A stretch of 64,000 nucleotides of DNA from Paralithodes platypus (Eukaryota; Arthropoda; Malacostraca; Decapoda; Lithodidae), in NCBI GenBank assembly GCA_032716605.1, contig CM064573.1:9631709-9695708 (forward strand). The letters run 5' to 3'. Every line of letters starts with the position of its first letter. Position 1 is the first letter of the stretch. This document shows positions 20,008 to 30,060 of this stretch, piece after piece. Made by a program: the position numbers and the translations under genes. The notes beneath the pieces are model-generated. The model searched no databases and was not told the origin of the DNA. It saw only the letters and a program-made list of their open reading frames with translations.

Positions 20008-22873
20008 GGTGTGTGCATGTGAGTGTTATGTCATCTGCATAGGAGGCTAAGTTTATTTGGGGCGTATTGGGTGTAGTTATATCGTGCATGTACAGATTGA
20101 AGAGTGCGGGCGATAGGACGGATCCTTGTGGGACTCCGTTTGGAAAGTTTCTGATTTTAGATGACTGACCGGCAAAAGATACGTGTGCACATCTGCCTGC
20201 TAGGAAGTTGGCCAGCCACCGTTTTGTGTTGTTGTGCATGTTTGTGTTGTAGATTTTGTTTGTTAGGTTGTGGCGGGGGATGGCATCGAAAGCTTTACTA
20301 ATGTCGAGTGTGGCTAATAGTGATCTGTGTGGTGGTCTAGCTGAATTGATGCCGTCGAAAGCTCTTTGTGTAAGGTCTGTGAGAAGAGTGTTTGTGGAGT
20401 GCAGTGGCCTAAAGCCATGTTGTGTTGGAGCTAGGGGTAGGTCAGGTGTAATTAGTTGTAATACTAGGCGTTCCATGACTTTGGAGGGGGAGCAAAGGAG
20501 TGTGATGGGGCGGTGCGAGGAGGGTAGCGTGGGGTCTTTGTTGGGTTTGGGGAAAGTGATGATGATACCATGCTTCCAAATGTCTGGTATTGTGTTGTGT
20601 GAATAGCTGTAGTTTGATATGTTAGTGAGTGCTTGTATGCCTTGTGGTCCCAGGTGTCTGAGGTGTATGTTGCTTATGTTGTCTAGGCCACAGGCGGGTG
20701 AGTGCTTGAGATTGTTGATGATATGCTTTGTCTGGTGATTGGTGAAGGGTGTATAGTCAGGGTCTGTGGGGAATTGTCTCTTACGTCGGATGACACGTCG
20801 GTCGTCTTTGTGAGGTTTTAGGTGGCTGACATGTGAAAAGTGATTGATGAGAGTGTTTGCTTGTTGTTTACATGAAGGAGTAGAGTCTGTTGTTGTGATT
20901 GCAGCATGTGATTGTGTTGTGTTGCTGTTGGAAAGTGTGATGCTGTTTAGTGTTTTGTATAGTTTTTTGGGGTTTGTTTTGTGATCAAGTGTTTGTAGGA
21001 AGTTATTCCAATTTAGTTTTTGTTGTTCTTGTATTTTGTTGTTAGTTTGGGTGTTGAGTGCTTGAATTTGTTGTGTGATGTCTTGTGTGTGGGGTGCTGG
21101 GGAGTGTTTCAGTGTGTCGCGTTGTCTGATGAGGTTTTGAATTTCTGGTGTGAAGTTGGGGTTGTGTCTTTTTCTGTTACCTCTTGGAATGTGTTTCTTG
21201 TCAGCGTTTTGGATAGTTTTATTGAGTATGTGTACAGCATTGTTGATGTTAGTGATGGGTGTACTGTTTAGAGTTGTGAAGTGTTGTTCTGTCTCATTTG
21301 TGAATGCTTCCCAGTTAGCTCTTTTATAATTGGTGTATGTGTGTTTGTGGCTAGCTGGGGTGAGTCTGGTTTTGGTGGTGATAATGATCGGGAGGTGGTC
21401 AGAGCCTAAGGTTCTGACCACCCTCCAGGATGTTGTGGGGGCGAGTTCTGGGGAGCAAAAGGTGATGTCTGGAGATGATGGGTTATAGAGGGCTTGGTGA
21501 GGAATATGGGTATGTTGATGGATGTCGTTAAGGATGATGAGGTTATCGGTTTGGTTTTGTAGTACCAGCCCTCTGTCTGTGTCGGGGTTGTCGACAAACC
21601 AGGCCGACGTCTTGGCGTTGAAGTCACCACCCAGGATGATGTGTGGGGTGTGTGGGGTGTTTGTGATGTGTTGTAAGTGTGGTCTGTATTCATTTGGTAC
21701 TGTAGGGGATGTTTGGGGAGGGATGTATGTGTTTATGATGGTTATGTTGGAGTTGTTGCCAGTGCGTATTTTAATTGACTGTATTTCTGTTGTGTTATCA
21801 TTTGGGGGGAGGAGTGATTTGGTTTGTACACTGGTTACTATGTATGATATTTCTTTGTGTACCAGGGTGATGAGTCCACCGCCCCCGCCGACAGCCCGGT
21901 CTTGTCTGATGGTGGTGAAATTATGAAATGTGGGTGTTTTTTGTGTTGTGCGGAGTTTTGTTTCTTGTAAGATGGCAATGTGTATGTTGTGTTGTTTGAT
22001 GAAGTGTGAGAGTTCGTGTTTCTTTGTGTTGATGCCATCTATGTTCAGTTGAAGAATGTTAATGTTATGTGCACGATGTACGTTGGGTGCTGCTGCACGA
22101 GGATGGGGTGGGGGTGGGGGTGATGGGGGGGGTGGGGGTGAGGGAGGGGCTGGGGGTTGGGATGGGTGAGGTGGGGGTGGGGATTGGGGAGCAGGAGATG
22201 GGGGTTGGAATGGATTAGGATGGGGTGTGGTGTGTTGAGTTGAGGATGTGGATGGTATGGGAAGATTAGGTGGGTTAGGGAGGAAAGGTGGACGGGTTTT
22301 AGGGGGGGGAGTGGATGATATGGGAAGGTTAGGTGGGTTGGGGAGGAGAGGTGGACGGGTTTTAGGCGAGGGATTTGACTGGGAGAGGGAGGGGCATGAG
22401 GAACAGGTCCAGGTGTTTGTGTAGTGTTTCTTGGAGGCAAGTGTTGTGCAGGTGAAGTGGGTCCAGTTCCCACATGAATTGCAGAGAACTGAACCCTTAG
22501 TATGGCAACTCGAAGTGATGGGTTTTGAGCAAGTTGGACATATGTATGTGAACGTGGGTCCTGGGTTGCTCTCAATGTCTCCGGCTAGAAGAAGTCTTCG
22601 AGAAATGACAGCCGGAGAGTCATTTCTCGGTGTAGGAAAAACTGTGTGATGTGTGTGTGTGGTGTGAGAGGTGTGGAAATTCCCGGCGCGACCGAAGCCG
22701 CTCCAAGGACCCGTGCCCCCAGGGAGGGGGCAGGGGATGGTTGTGACGGTTTGGCTCCCGAAACTGCTCCCCGCGGCCGGCATCCGGTTTTCCTCCACTG
22801 GTCGTTGATTTTGTCTTCGGCTGTGGAGGGTCGGCAGCCATCCGCGGTTGGCAGCCTCGGGAGGTGGCCCCAC
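19931..22873 (-). CDS. LINE polyprotein: 2A-like motif, PHD finger, endonuclease, RT
   Basis: 980 codons. Residues 94-106 read LLLAGDIESNPGP, matching the 2A ribosome-skipping consensus DxExNPG/P. A PHD-type finger follows immediately: C112-x2-C115, C131-x2-C134, H139-x2-C142, C157-x2-C160. A long Pro/Ser-rich linker (~165-265) leads to an APE endonuclease (INILQLNIDGI, QETKL, GGDFNAK, SDHLPI). The RT shows SHRPITLL, LDISKAFDAI, NGVPQGSVLSP and YADD (945-948). Codons are strongly A/C-biased, giving many Thr, His, Asn and Pro. The start at 22873 is the first ATG giving the whole domain set. The reading frame is lost shortly after YADD and continues at 18928-20007. Confidence 0.88.
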   Translation of the reverse strand: MGPPPEAANRGWLPTLHSRRQNQRPVEENRMPAAGSSFGSQTVTTIPCPLPGGTGPWSGFGRAGNFHTSHTTHTHHTVFPTPRNDSPAVISRRLLLAGDIESNPGPTFTYICPTCSKPITSSCHTKGSVLCNSCGNWTHFTCTTLASKKHYTNTWTCSSCPSLSQSNPSPKTRPPLLPNPPNLPISSTPPPKTRPPFLPNPPNLPIPSTSSTQHTTPHPNPFQPPSPAPQSPPPPHPSQPPAPPSPPPPPSPPPPPHPRAAAPNVHRAHNINILQLNIDGINTKKHELSHFIKQHNIHIAILQETKLRTTQKTPTFHNFTTIRQDRAVGGGGGLITLVHKEISYIVTSVQTKSLLPPNDNTTEIQSIKIRTGNNSNITIINTYIPPQTSPTVPNEYRPHLQHITNTPHTPHIILGGDFNAKTSAWFVDNPDTDRGLVLQNQTDNLIILNDIHQHTHIPHQALYNPSSPDITFCSPELAPTTSWRVVRTLGSDHLPIIITTKTRLTPASHKHTYTNYKRANWEAFTNETEQHFTTLNSTPITNINNAVHILNKTIQNADKKHIPRGNRKRHNPNFTPEIQNLIRQRDTLKHSPAPHTQDITQQIQALNTQTNNKIQEQQKLNWNNFLQTLDHKTNPKKLYKTLNSITLSNSNTTQSHAAITTTDSTPSCKQQANTLINHFSHVSHLKPHKDDRRVIRRKRQFPTDPDYTPFTNHQTKHIINNLKHSPACGLDNISNIHLRHLGPQGIQALTNISNYSYSHNTIPDIWKHGIIITFPKPNKDPTLPSSHRPITLLCSPSKVMERLVLQLITPDLPLAPTQHGFRPLHSTNTLLTDLTQRAFDGINSARPPHRSLLATLDISKAFDAIPRHNLTNKIYNTNMHNNTKRWLANFLAGRCAHVSFAGQSSKIRNFPNGVPQGSVLSPALFNLYMHDITTPNTPQINLASYADDITLTCTHHDPKRATDLLQPYLNTTWLVHYKQT
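22556..22579 (-). promoter_or_regulatory. 2A-like ribosome-skipping motif
   Basis: Encodes DIESNPGP. The predicted break between G105 and P106 would release a ~105-residue leader from the PHD-EN-RT protein. 2A-like motifs are known in APE-type LINEs of several invertebrates. Activity here is inference from the perfect core and the preceding LLLAG. Confidence 0.8.
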
Positions 22874-22899
22874 GGCGTAGACGCCGCCACATCAGGACT

Positions 22900-22964
22900 T
22901 ATTTGTTGGGTTATTTCATGTACCAGTGATATACAATTTAACCTCTCTATCTAAATTCCCGACA
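22900..22964 (+). repeat. LINE TSD right copy and end of 5' LTR
   Basis: 22900-22912 is the second TATTTGTTGGGTT. 22913-22964 is the LTR end, finishing CTAAATTCCCGACA, and matches 30004-30055. Confidence 0.95.
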
Positions 22965-22969
22965 AATAA

Positions 22970-22987
22970 TGGTCCTTCGTGCCCTAA
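22970..22987 (+). promoter_or_regulatory. Primer binding site
   Basis: TGGTCCTTCGTGCCCTAA starts 5 bases after the 5' LTR and begins TGG, the complement of a tRNA CCA end. I cannot name the primer tRNA without a tRNA set from this genome. Confidence 0.75.
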
Positions 22988-23619
22988 GGCTTCCTTACCG
23001 TAGTACCGTTTTGTTTGCTTCCTTGACGCTTGTGGGCTTACAAATGGCTGCCGCCTCGCGCGTTGTTAGGCCGACTGCCGTTCCCTAGTTTAGACCCAGC
23101 TTCTTCCCTCGTGTTTTTTACCATTTAGGCGCCGTCCCTATCTTTTTTGGGGCTCGTTTCCAGATTTTTTGGGCGTGTGTTCCTTGGCCTTTTTATGGTG
23201 GGTTAGCTGGGCTGGTGATTGGGGTAGGGGTAATTTCGTCGGGCACCATTTCGCGCTGGTAGGCTAAGCTAGGCTAGGTTGGGCAGTCTGGGCCTGCAGG
23301 TGTCTGTGGTGGCTGTTCGTTTCGCATTGGTGGTGTGCCTGTGGTGTTCATTGTGTTTTGTCATTGTGGGACTCATTTTTAATTTTGCTGGTGGGGAGGG
23401 TTCTCATGTGACCTTTTATATTTCAATTTCATAATAGCCTTTCAATAATTAGTGCTTCACCTTACCCTTTCTTTTAATGGATTTAGTATTTAATTCTTTT
23501 GTCTAGTTATGAGTAAAATTCTTAAGTAATAGGGGTTTGCCGCTGTTGATTCCTAAGCGATTAACAGTTTGTAGTCTGACCTCATTGTAGTTTAAGTTGC
23601 TTAAAATTAGACCTTAACG
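22988..23619 (+). other. BEL/Pao 5' leader
   Basis: Untranslated region between PBS and gag, GT-rich, with no long open frame. It presumably carries the packaging signal, but nothing specific is recognisable. Confidence 0.6.
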
Positions 23620-25126
23620 ATGACAGATTTAAAGAAACTTAAGATTCTTAAGGGAGGGATGAAGGGAAGTTTAAATAGATGTTTAACCCTTAATTAGCGG
23701 CGAGCAACATAAGTCGAGTTAAATAAAGCTGGACTATGTGGCGGCGCTCGACATAGGTCGTGTGGCAATTTCAGCACGTAATGTTGCTGAGAGAGAGAGA
23801 CAAGTGGTGGCAGGAGAGTAGCGAGCGTATGACTCCTCCAGACCACCGCGGCGAACCTACTGACACGAATCCCACCTCCTCCCTCCCTCTCTCACTCGCT
23901 ATATACGGAATTGTATGGGGAAAGTGCCTAATTACATGCTTTTTGCACTCGCGTTGCACGGTTATTGCAAGAAAACTAGCCATCATAAAAGGATCGTTAT
24001 GGTGTCATTCGAAAGCTCTGTTTATGCCCTTTCAGGGATAGATACTTGTTTTACGTTCTGGGTCTTATTTAGGCATGAAAATGATCACATAAACAGCCCT
24101 ATTTTGGCTAAAAACACCCCGTTGGGCGGTACATATAAATAAACCGCATAGGCCGCTCGTAAGGTGTTAAGAGATCTTGATGAATTTTTAATAATTGCCA
24201 CGGCTGATCAAATAAAGGGTAAATTCGCTACTGTTACTAAATCGCTAGCCACTTATGATAGTTATGCTCAGCAGGTATATGGTTTATTGACAGTTACTGA
24301 CGATGTGGAAGAAGAAATGTCGGCAGATCTTGAGTACTTTGAGAATGTTAATACAGCCTTAGCCAGACTATCTTCCACCCAAGAATCAACCTCTGTTAAG
24401 GATACCGGTACACCAAAGGCGACTGGTTTTAACCTGCCGAAGCTTACTTTGCCTACCTTTTCCGGGGATTCGGCTACCTGGACTGGATTTTGGGATATTT
24501 TTGAGTGTTCCGTCCATCATAATAAAACACTCACATCCATCCAAAGGTTCACATATCTCCGTGGTCAATTGAAAGGGGAGGCATTGAAGTTAGTCGATGG
24601 GTACAAGCTAGAAGCTACCAGCTACGAGTCTGCAGTGGAGTTGCTGAAGAGAACTTACGGGAGAGTGGAAGTCATCAAGACCGCGTTAATTACCAAGTTC
24701 TTCACGCTGGATCCTCCATCCTATGATGTGACGGCCCTAAAGGAGTACTATGCCTCCTTTGAGAGCCTCCTCCGATCTATGGAGACAATGGCCGTCACCA
24801 AGGAGGAGATATTTAGTGTGAATATCTTGAATAAGATACCCTCTCCCCTAAGGGAAATCTTAAGACGACAACTAAGCGACTCTCCCCTAAACTTGGAAGC
24901 GTTGGTGCAGGTGTACCAGACTGAAGTCTTCAATATGGAGAGTACTGGACACTACCGACAAGTGGAGATGTCGCCATCTACTGCAGCTTTCCCGGTACAG
25001 ACTTCTCCTAAACAGAAAAGGCCAATATCATTAGGTTGTAAGTTGTGCAGTGTCCACGGTCATCTGTGGTACCAGTGTCCTAAGTATCCTAAGGCTACAC
25101 AGAAGATTGTCAGGCTAAATCGCTTA
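23620..25126 (+). pseudogene. BEL/Pao gag, interrupted by a MITE
   Basis: The best start is ATG 23620 (MTDLKKLKILKGG). The frame runs to 23686, is interrupted by the 480-bp family F MITE at a TTAA, and continues in register from 24170 if the MITE and one TTAA are disregarded. The downstream part shows LPKLTLPTFSGDSATWTGFW, RFTYLRGQLKGEALKL and LNKIPSPLREILRRQL, diagnostic of the DUF1759 gag domain, then a zinc knuckle CKLCSVHGHLWYQC. A one-base shift at about 25121-25126 moves the reading to the protease frame, where two more Cys/His motifs (CTSCLARDHFNSTC, CKYCKGKHWFSLC) follow. Gag-Pol is a single frame in most BEL/Pao elements, so I read the shift as damage. Confidence 0.85.
23687..24166. 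mobile_element. MITE family F, copy 2, inside gag
   Basis: 480 bp between perfect TTAA copies (23683-23686, 24167-24170). Termini CCCTTAATTAGCGGC and GCCGCTCGTAAGGTG are imperfect inverted repeats. The interior matches copy 1 (GAGAGAGAGACAAGTGGTG, TGTCATTCGAAAGCTCTG, GCCCTTTCAGGGATAGATAC). TTAA duplication implies a piggyBac-type mechanism. Confidence 0.88.
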
Positions 25127-27306
25127 AGTTATGTACCAGCTGTCTGGCAAGAGACCACTTCAACAGTACTTGCACCAATTCCTACATCAAACCTTGTAAG
25201 TATTGCAAGGGGAAACATTGGTTTTCCCTTTGCACCCAGTCTGATCGGCACGACGGCAAAGAAAAGGGGAGAACCCCCAAAGAGTCACATGAGAAAGGTA
25301 AGAGCGAGGGTGATAAAGTATCTGCCATGTCCATTGCTTCTCGAGAATGTCAATTGCTTCCTACTATGATGCTGCCAGTAGTGGGGAGTAATAATAATAC
25401 TATAATGACGCGCACCTTACTTGACCAGTGCTCACAGAGGTCATTCGTTCTGCGGTCATCATTACCCCAGCTCAAGTGTACCAGCAAGGGTCAAGAGAAT
25501 TTGCATCTCCATGGTTTCACTGGTGAAATAGATTCCAGTGACTATGATATAGTGGAGATTTCATATGTTTGTAGAAAAAAGGTATATCCCATCAAGGCTG
25601 TTGTGGTCGACACACTACCCAGTTTCTATATAGCATCAGAGATTCAACCACATTTGAAATATCTCAGAAGCAAGGGTTATAAACTGGCTGATGATCAACT
25701 CTCTGCTAACAATGGTATTATGCTACTGGTCGGAGCTGATTATTACTACGACCTGGTTCACCCTGGATATCGGCGGGTAGATAAGCTAATAATGCTCCCC
25801 ACGATCCAAGAGTATGCCATTTCTGGATCCTATGCCACTTCCTCTCAAGACACACAGGTGGAGGTGGTTACGGTCCTCAAGGTAGCAGTAAGCCCAATAG
25901 ATAAATATATTAGGCCAAATGTGCCTGATAATACATGTACTGATATAGATAAGCTATGGGACTTGGACAATATTGGAATTGACCCACATGAACTTGATCG
26001 TGAGTCCAAGCTAGTGTTAAGCACGTATGAAGAGACTGTAACGTATGACTCTGGCAGAGGTCAGTATGTGGTAAGGCTCCCTTGGAATGATAACAAGAGT
26101 AAATTACCTACTAATTTCCATCTAGCACTTGGTAGGTTACGTGGCCTTCAGAAGCAGTTTGTCAAGGATCCAAGTTATTGCGAGACTTATGCGGCAGTTT
26201 TAGCCGAGCAGGTACAACGTGGATTTGTGGAGCGAGTAGGTCTCAATGAGTATGGGGATAACATCCATTACCTTGCTCACCATGGGATTAAAAAGGACAG
26301 TTCCACCACTCCTGTTCGTATTGTGTATGACTGCTCTGCTAAATCCAGTGATCGCTCCTATAGCCTGAATGATTGTCTGTACACGGGTCCGTCCCTGGTC
26401 TCTGATCTAGCGCAAATTATGTTGCGCTTCAGATGTCATAAGTTTGCATGGGTCGCCGATATTGAGAAGGCCTTCCTGATGCTTCAACTCCATCGTGAAG
26501 ACAGGGACTCGACAAGATTTTTATGGCCACGGGACCCAATGGATCTAGATTCAGAGTATCTGGTCTACAGGTTCAGAGTCGTCTTATTCGGGGCGACCTG
26601 TTCCCAGTTCCTTCTCAACGCTACTATCTTGCGTCATCTTGAGGAGGCTGGACTAGATCCTGACTTCAAGAATGAGATCAAGCAGGGGATCTATGTAGAC
26701 AATCTTCAAGGCACCGGAGACAATGAAGATTTATTGCTCAAGAGATGCTGGGAGATCCGCGATATATTTGCCAAGGCTCATTTATACTTAAGAGAATGGG
26801 CCACTAATAGTGATCTTTTGAAAGGTCAATTTGCTTCTGACGGTGTAGCTACTGAGAATAGTGAGGTGAAATTTTTAGGCCACAAATGGGACACTACCAC
26901 AGATTGTCTATCCTTCTGTCACACCCCATGCGGCAGTGAGCTTATGACCAAGCGGAACTGCTTAAGCTTGTCAGCGAGGTTGTTTGATCCCCTAGGTTTT
27001 TTGCTGCCTGTAACAATCTGTGCTCGTATGTTTTTACAGCAACTGTGGCGACTAAAACTAGATTGGGATACGCCCCTCCCGATTGAGTTACAAGATATTT
27101 GGCGGTTGATTCGGTCGGACCTTTCCACATGTTGCAAGGTCCAACTTAATCGTCAGGTTATTAGTGGTCATCAGGTGGATCTACATGCCTTTTCTGATGC
27201 TAGTAATAGTGCGTACGGTACTGCCATATACATTTGCAATGGTAGTGTAGCGACGCTGGCTATAGCGAAGGCCAAAGTAGCCCCTATAAAGAAGTTCCTA
27301 AATTAG
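25127..27306 (+). pseudogene. BEL/Pao pol: protease, reverse transcriptase, RNase H (5' part)
   Basis: Starts with the zinc-knuckle remainder, then an A17-type aspartic protease region with TRTLLDQCSQRSFVL as the likely active-site loop (DQCS in place of the usual D-S/T-G/A). RT motifs in order: RIVYDCSAKS, FAWVADIEKAFLMLQL, FRVVLFGATCSQFLLN and the catalytic box IYVDNLQGT (26689-26715), with N for the second D. Then KFLGHKWDT, LFDPLGFLLPV and RNase H beginning HAFSDASNSAYG. The frame ends at a TAG at 27304 caused by a one-base deletion near 27290-27296; RNase H continues in the next frame. Confidence 0.9.
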
Positions 27307-29417
27307 AACTTACTGCATTGCTTCTGTCTGCTCGTCTAATAAAGTTTACACTGGATGCTTATACAGACATACTACAGATTAATAACGTCTATGTCTGGAG
27401 CAACAGTCAAATAGCGCTTTCATGGGTACACAGCCAGAAAGTGTTACCTGTTTATGTTTCTAATCGCACTGATGAGATACATAACTTAGTTCCTACGGCT
27501 AAATTTCGCTATGTGAGCACCAGGGATAACCCCAGTGACATAATTTCCCGGGGGATCTCGGCGCAACAGTTTATGTCGTCCTCTATTTGGTGGCATGGAC
27601 CTCCATGGCTTACATCTCCAACTGAATGGCCTCAGGATTTCAGGGAATGCATATCTGATCCTTCAAGTCGGCCCCAAGATGATGTGTTAAGTAGTTCGAA
27701 TGTGAGTACTACACATCAGGATAACAAGTTGGTAGAGTGGGAACGTTACGGCAGCTATGATGAAGTAATACGGGTATTTGCATGGATATACCGTTTCATT
27801 AACAACATGAGAAGTCGGGCTCACAGGTCTTTCCTTAGTGAAGATTCGAAGCATATCAGACTCCATGAATTGAGATCAGCAGAAGCAAAACTAATATGTT
27901 TAGTACAAAAGGAATCTTATCCTACTGAACATCAAATCCTGAGCAAGGAGTCAAAGGCCAAACCCTCAAACTTAATGAGGCAACTAGGATTATATATGGA
28001 AGGAGGCATAATTAAGTGTAGAGGCAGGATGCAAAAGGCGGACATTATTGATTCTGCGAAATATCCTGTCCTCCTTAGCTCCTCTCATTTGATTACCAAA
28101 CTGTTGATTCGCCAATGCCTACATTTTGGCGTAAATTATGTTCTGGCGTATATGCAACAACGTTGGTGGATCCCTAAGATGCGACAAGCAATTAAAGGGA
28201 TCCACAATAGCTGTACCATTTGTAAAAGATTACAGGGTAAGCCTTACTCCCCAGTTGATCTACCTCACTTGCCTGAGTTCAGGGTACAAAGGACTGAACC
28301 ATTTCAGGTAACCGGGGTAGACTACACCGGAGCGATTCATGTTAGAGAATCGCCCGGTAATATCATAAAGGTATATGCCGTCCTATTCACATGTGCGGTA
28401 ACCAGAGCGATTCATATTGAATTGATTGACGACCTATCCAGTGAGGGGTTTTTGCATACTCTAAGACGCTTTGCAGGCCGCAATGGTTTCCCTCAAATTA
28501 TTATGAGCGATAATGCGACTTGTTTTGTCGGGGCCTCTACATATCTCCAGAGTTTAATGGATGACCCGCAGGTTGTGGCTACCCTCACTGGAAAGGGTTG
28601 TCAATGGAGATTTATACCAGCACGTGCACCATGGTTCGGGGCGATTTGGGAGAGAACTATCAGTATCGTCAAATCTGCCATGAAGAAGGTATTAGGAGGG
28701 GCACTGGTGACCAGACGGGAGTTGCAAACCATCTTAATAGAAATTGAGATGTCAGTCAACGACAGGCCCTTGACCTATACCTCGGCAGATGTTGATGACC
28801 TCTTACCCATTTCGCCTTCTATGCTAACACGTGGACGAACCCTTAATACCTTTCCTAGATCGTCCGTAAATGACGAAGATCTGCATGACCCTACGTTCGG
28901 CAATGCTGACACCACACGTCGTCGCTTCCAGTATGTAAACAAGGTGTCCGACGATCTATGGAAACGGTGGACCCAAGAATATTTGCTGTCTCTTCGCGAG
29001 CGTCACTCTCATAAGATCAAAGGGACGAATCAACGATGGCCTCGTATCGGGGATATCGTCCTGATTCATGATGAGCGTCCTAGGTTATTTTGGAAGCTTG
29101 GGAGGATTATCGATTTGTTCCAGGGCATTGATGGTCTTATAAGGGTTGCTAGAATACGAACTTCGACTGGGGTTACTACTCGCCCAGTCGTAAGGTTATA
29201 TCCCTTGGAGCAGGATGTAGAACTGCCGAATGATCCTGGCGTCTCTACTGATACCCCTCCGCGGGAGAGTGCTGGTGACAGTGCTCCTCAAGGTGGGGCA
29301 GCTGATGATGAGAAGGATGATCCTCCTCAGGCTTCAGGTGGCGCTCGTCCCAAAAGGAGGACGGCTATGAGTTCCGTGGATCTTTGGAGATCTAAGATCA
29401 AACAAGGTGATCTTTGA
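27307..29417 (+). pseudogene. BEL/Pao pol: RNase H end, integrase, C-terminal domain
   Basis: Continuation of pol after the frameshift. It starts within RNase H (VYVWSNSQIALSWVHS, KFRYVSTRDNPSD). The integrase zinc domain shows SSHLITKLLIRQCLHFGVNY and CTICKRLQG. The catalytic core has the triad in GVDYTG (~28315), SDNATC (~28504) and WERT (~28648). The C-terminus has WTQEYLLSLRERH and GDIVLIHDE...WKLGRI, typical of DUF5641 in BEL/Pao. The polypeptide ends KSKIKQGDL-like at 29417, 65 bp before the 3' LTR. Apart from the upstream shift this section has no stop. Confidence 0.92.
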
Positions 29418-29468
29418 CTTCGATGTCCTTTTTTTGTTCTCTGTATATAGCTCCTGTATATCATTTTT

Positions 29469-29482
29469 GGTGGCGGGCAATA
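29469..29482 (+). promoter_or_regulatory. Polypurine-tract-like site before the 3' LTR
   Basis: GGTGGCGGGCAATA immediately precedes the LTR. It is G-rich but not purely purine, so the assignment rests mainly on position. Confidence 0.45.
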
Positions 29483-30055
29483 TGTCGGGAATAGGGTAAT
29501 GATCCCGACAGGTTTTGGTCCAATAGGACATTTGAATTTGGCGGTATCGTATCGCTTGTACGATTTCGGCTGGTTCTTTGTGTATTGTAGTTTATTCTTA
29601 AGTTAGGTTAAATATTAACTGTAATGTATAAATATCTACATCAGCTCTAGATGTATTATGAAACCAAGTTATGGGTTATAATTATTATGAGCCGGCAGCC
29701 ATATGTAATTTCGCGAAGCGATCGATCGGACGCCGGCCCTTTAGTCTCTCAATCAACACCATACAGCCAACATCTCCTCCCCCGGCTCTGACTCAACCCA
29801 CAGTTCACCATGTGCTACAACTACTAACAATAATAACAACAGTCCTACATCACCAGTCCTCTAAGCTAAGTTCATTGTATCGATATTGTATTATGTGAAC
29901 ATTTCTACATGTCATGCAATTGAATTAGCCGTGTGTGGGGGACTGGATTACACCCATCGACGACTATGTCGTTGGTAATTATATTATAACTATTTGTTGG
30001 GTTATTTCATGTACCAGTGATATACAATTTAACCTCTCTATCTAAATTCCCGACA
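29483..30055 (+). repeat. 3' LTR
   Basis: 573 bp, TGTCGGGAAT...ATTCCCGACA. Contains the TATA-like box (29627) and a duplicated CGAT near 29722 absent from the 5' LTR. It has the uninterrupted form of the LINE target site at about 29991-30003. Confidence 0.95.
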
Positions 30056-30060
30056 GCACC

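Larger units (their letters stand above)
18908..22899 (-). mobile_element. Full-length 2A-bearing LINE (Jockey-like) inside the 5' LTR
   Basis: 3,992 bp, minus strand, between 13-bp duplications. The 5' end (right side) begins AGTCCTGATGTGGCGGCGTC. The 3' end is (AAC)n, seen here as (GTT)n at 18908-18926, starting two bases after the stop codon, so there is practically no 3' UTR. It encodes 2A-like motif, PHD finger, Pro-rich linker, APE endonuclease, RT and a C-terminal CCHC-like zone, with one frameshift. Two truncated relatives lie at 44366-44505 and 45333-45745. Confidence 0.92.
18391..30055 (+). mobile_element. BEL/Pao LTR retrotransposon, complete but broken
   Basis: About 7.2 kb after subtracting the LINE in its 5' LTR and the MITE in gag. 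It has LTRs starting TGTCGGGAAT and ending ATTCCCGACA, a PBS, a gag with a DUF1759-type domain and zinc knuckles, an aspartic protease of the A17 type, RT, RNase H, integrase and a DUF5641-like C-terminus, in that order (the BEL/Pao order). No envelope gene. The two LTRs differ by eye only by one 4-bp indel (CGAT, near 18620 versus 29722), so the insertion is recent. Even so, the coding region carries two frameshifts and a MITE insertion. Confidence 0.93.

Noticed and set aside
20256..22954. Plus-strand frames across the 4-kb LINE
   Set aside because: Antisense shadows of the minus-strand LINE polyprotein.
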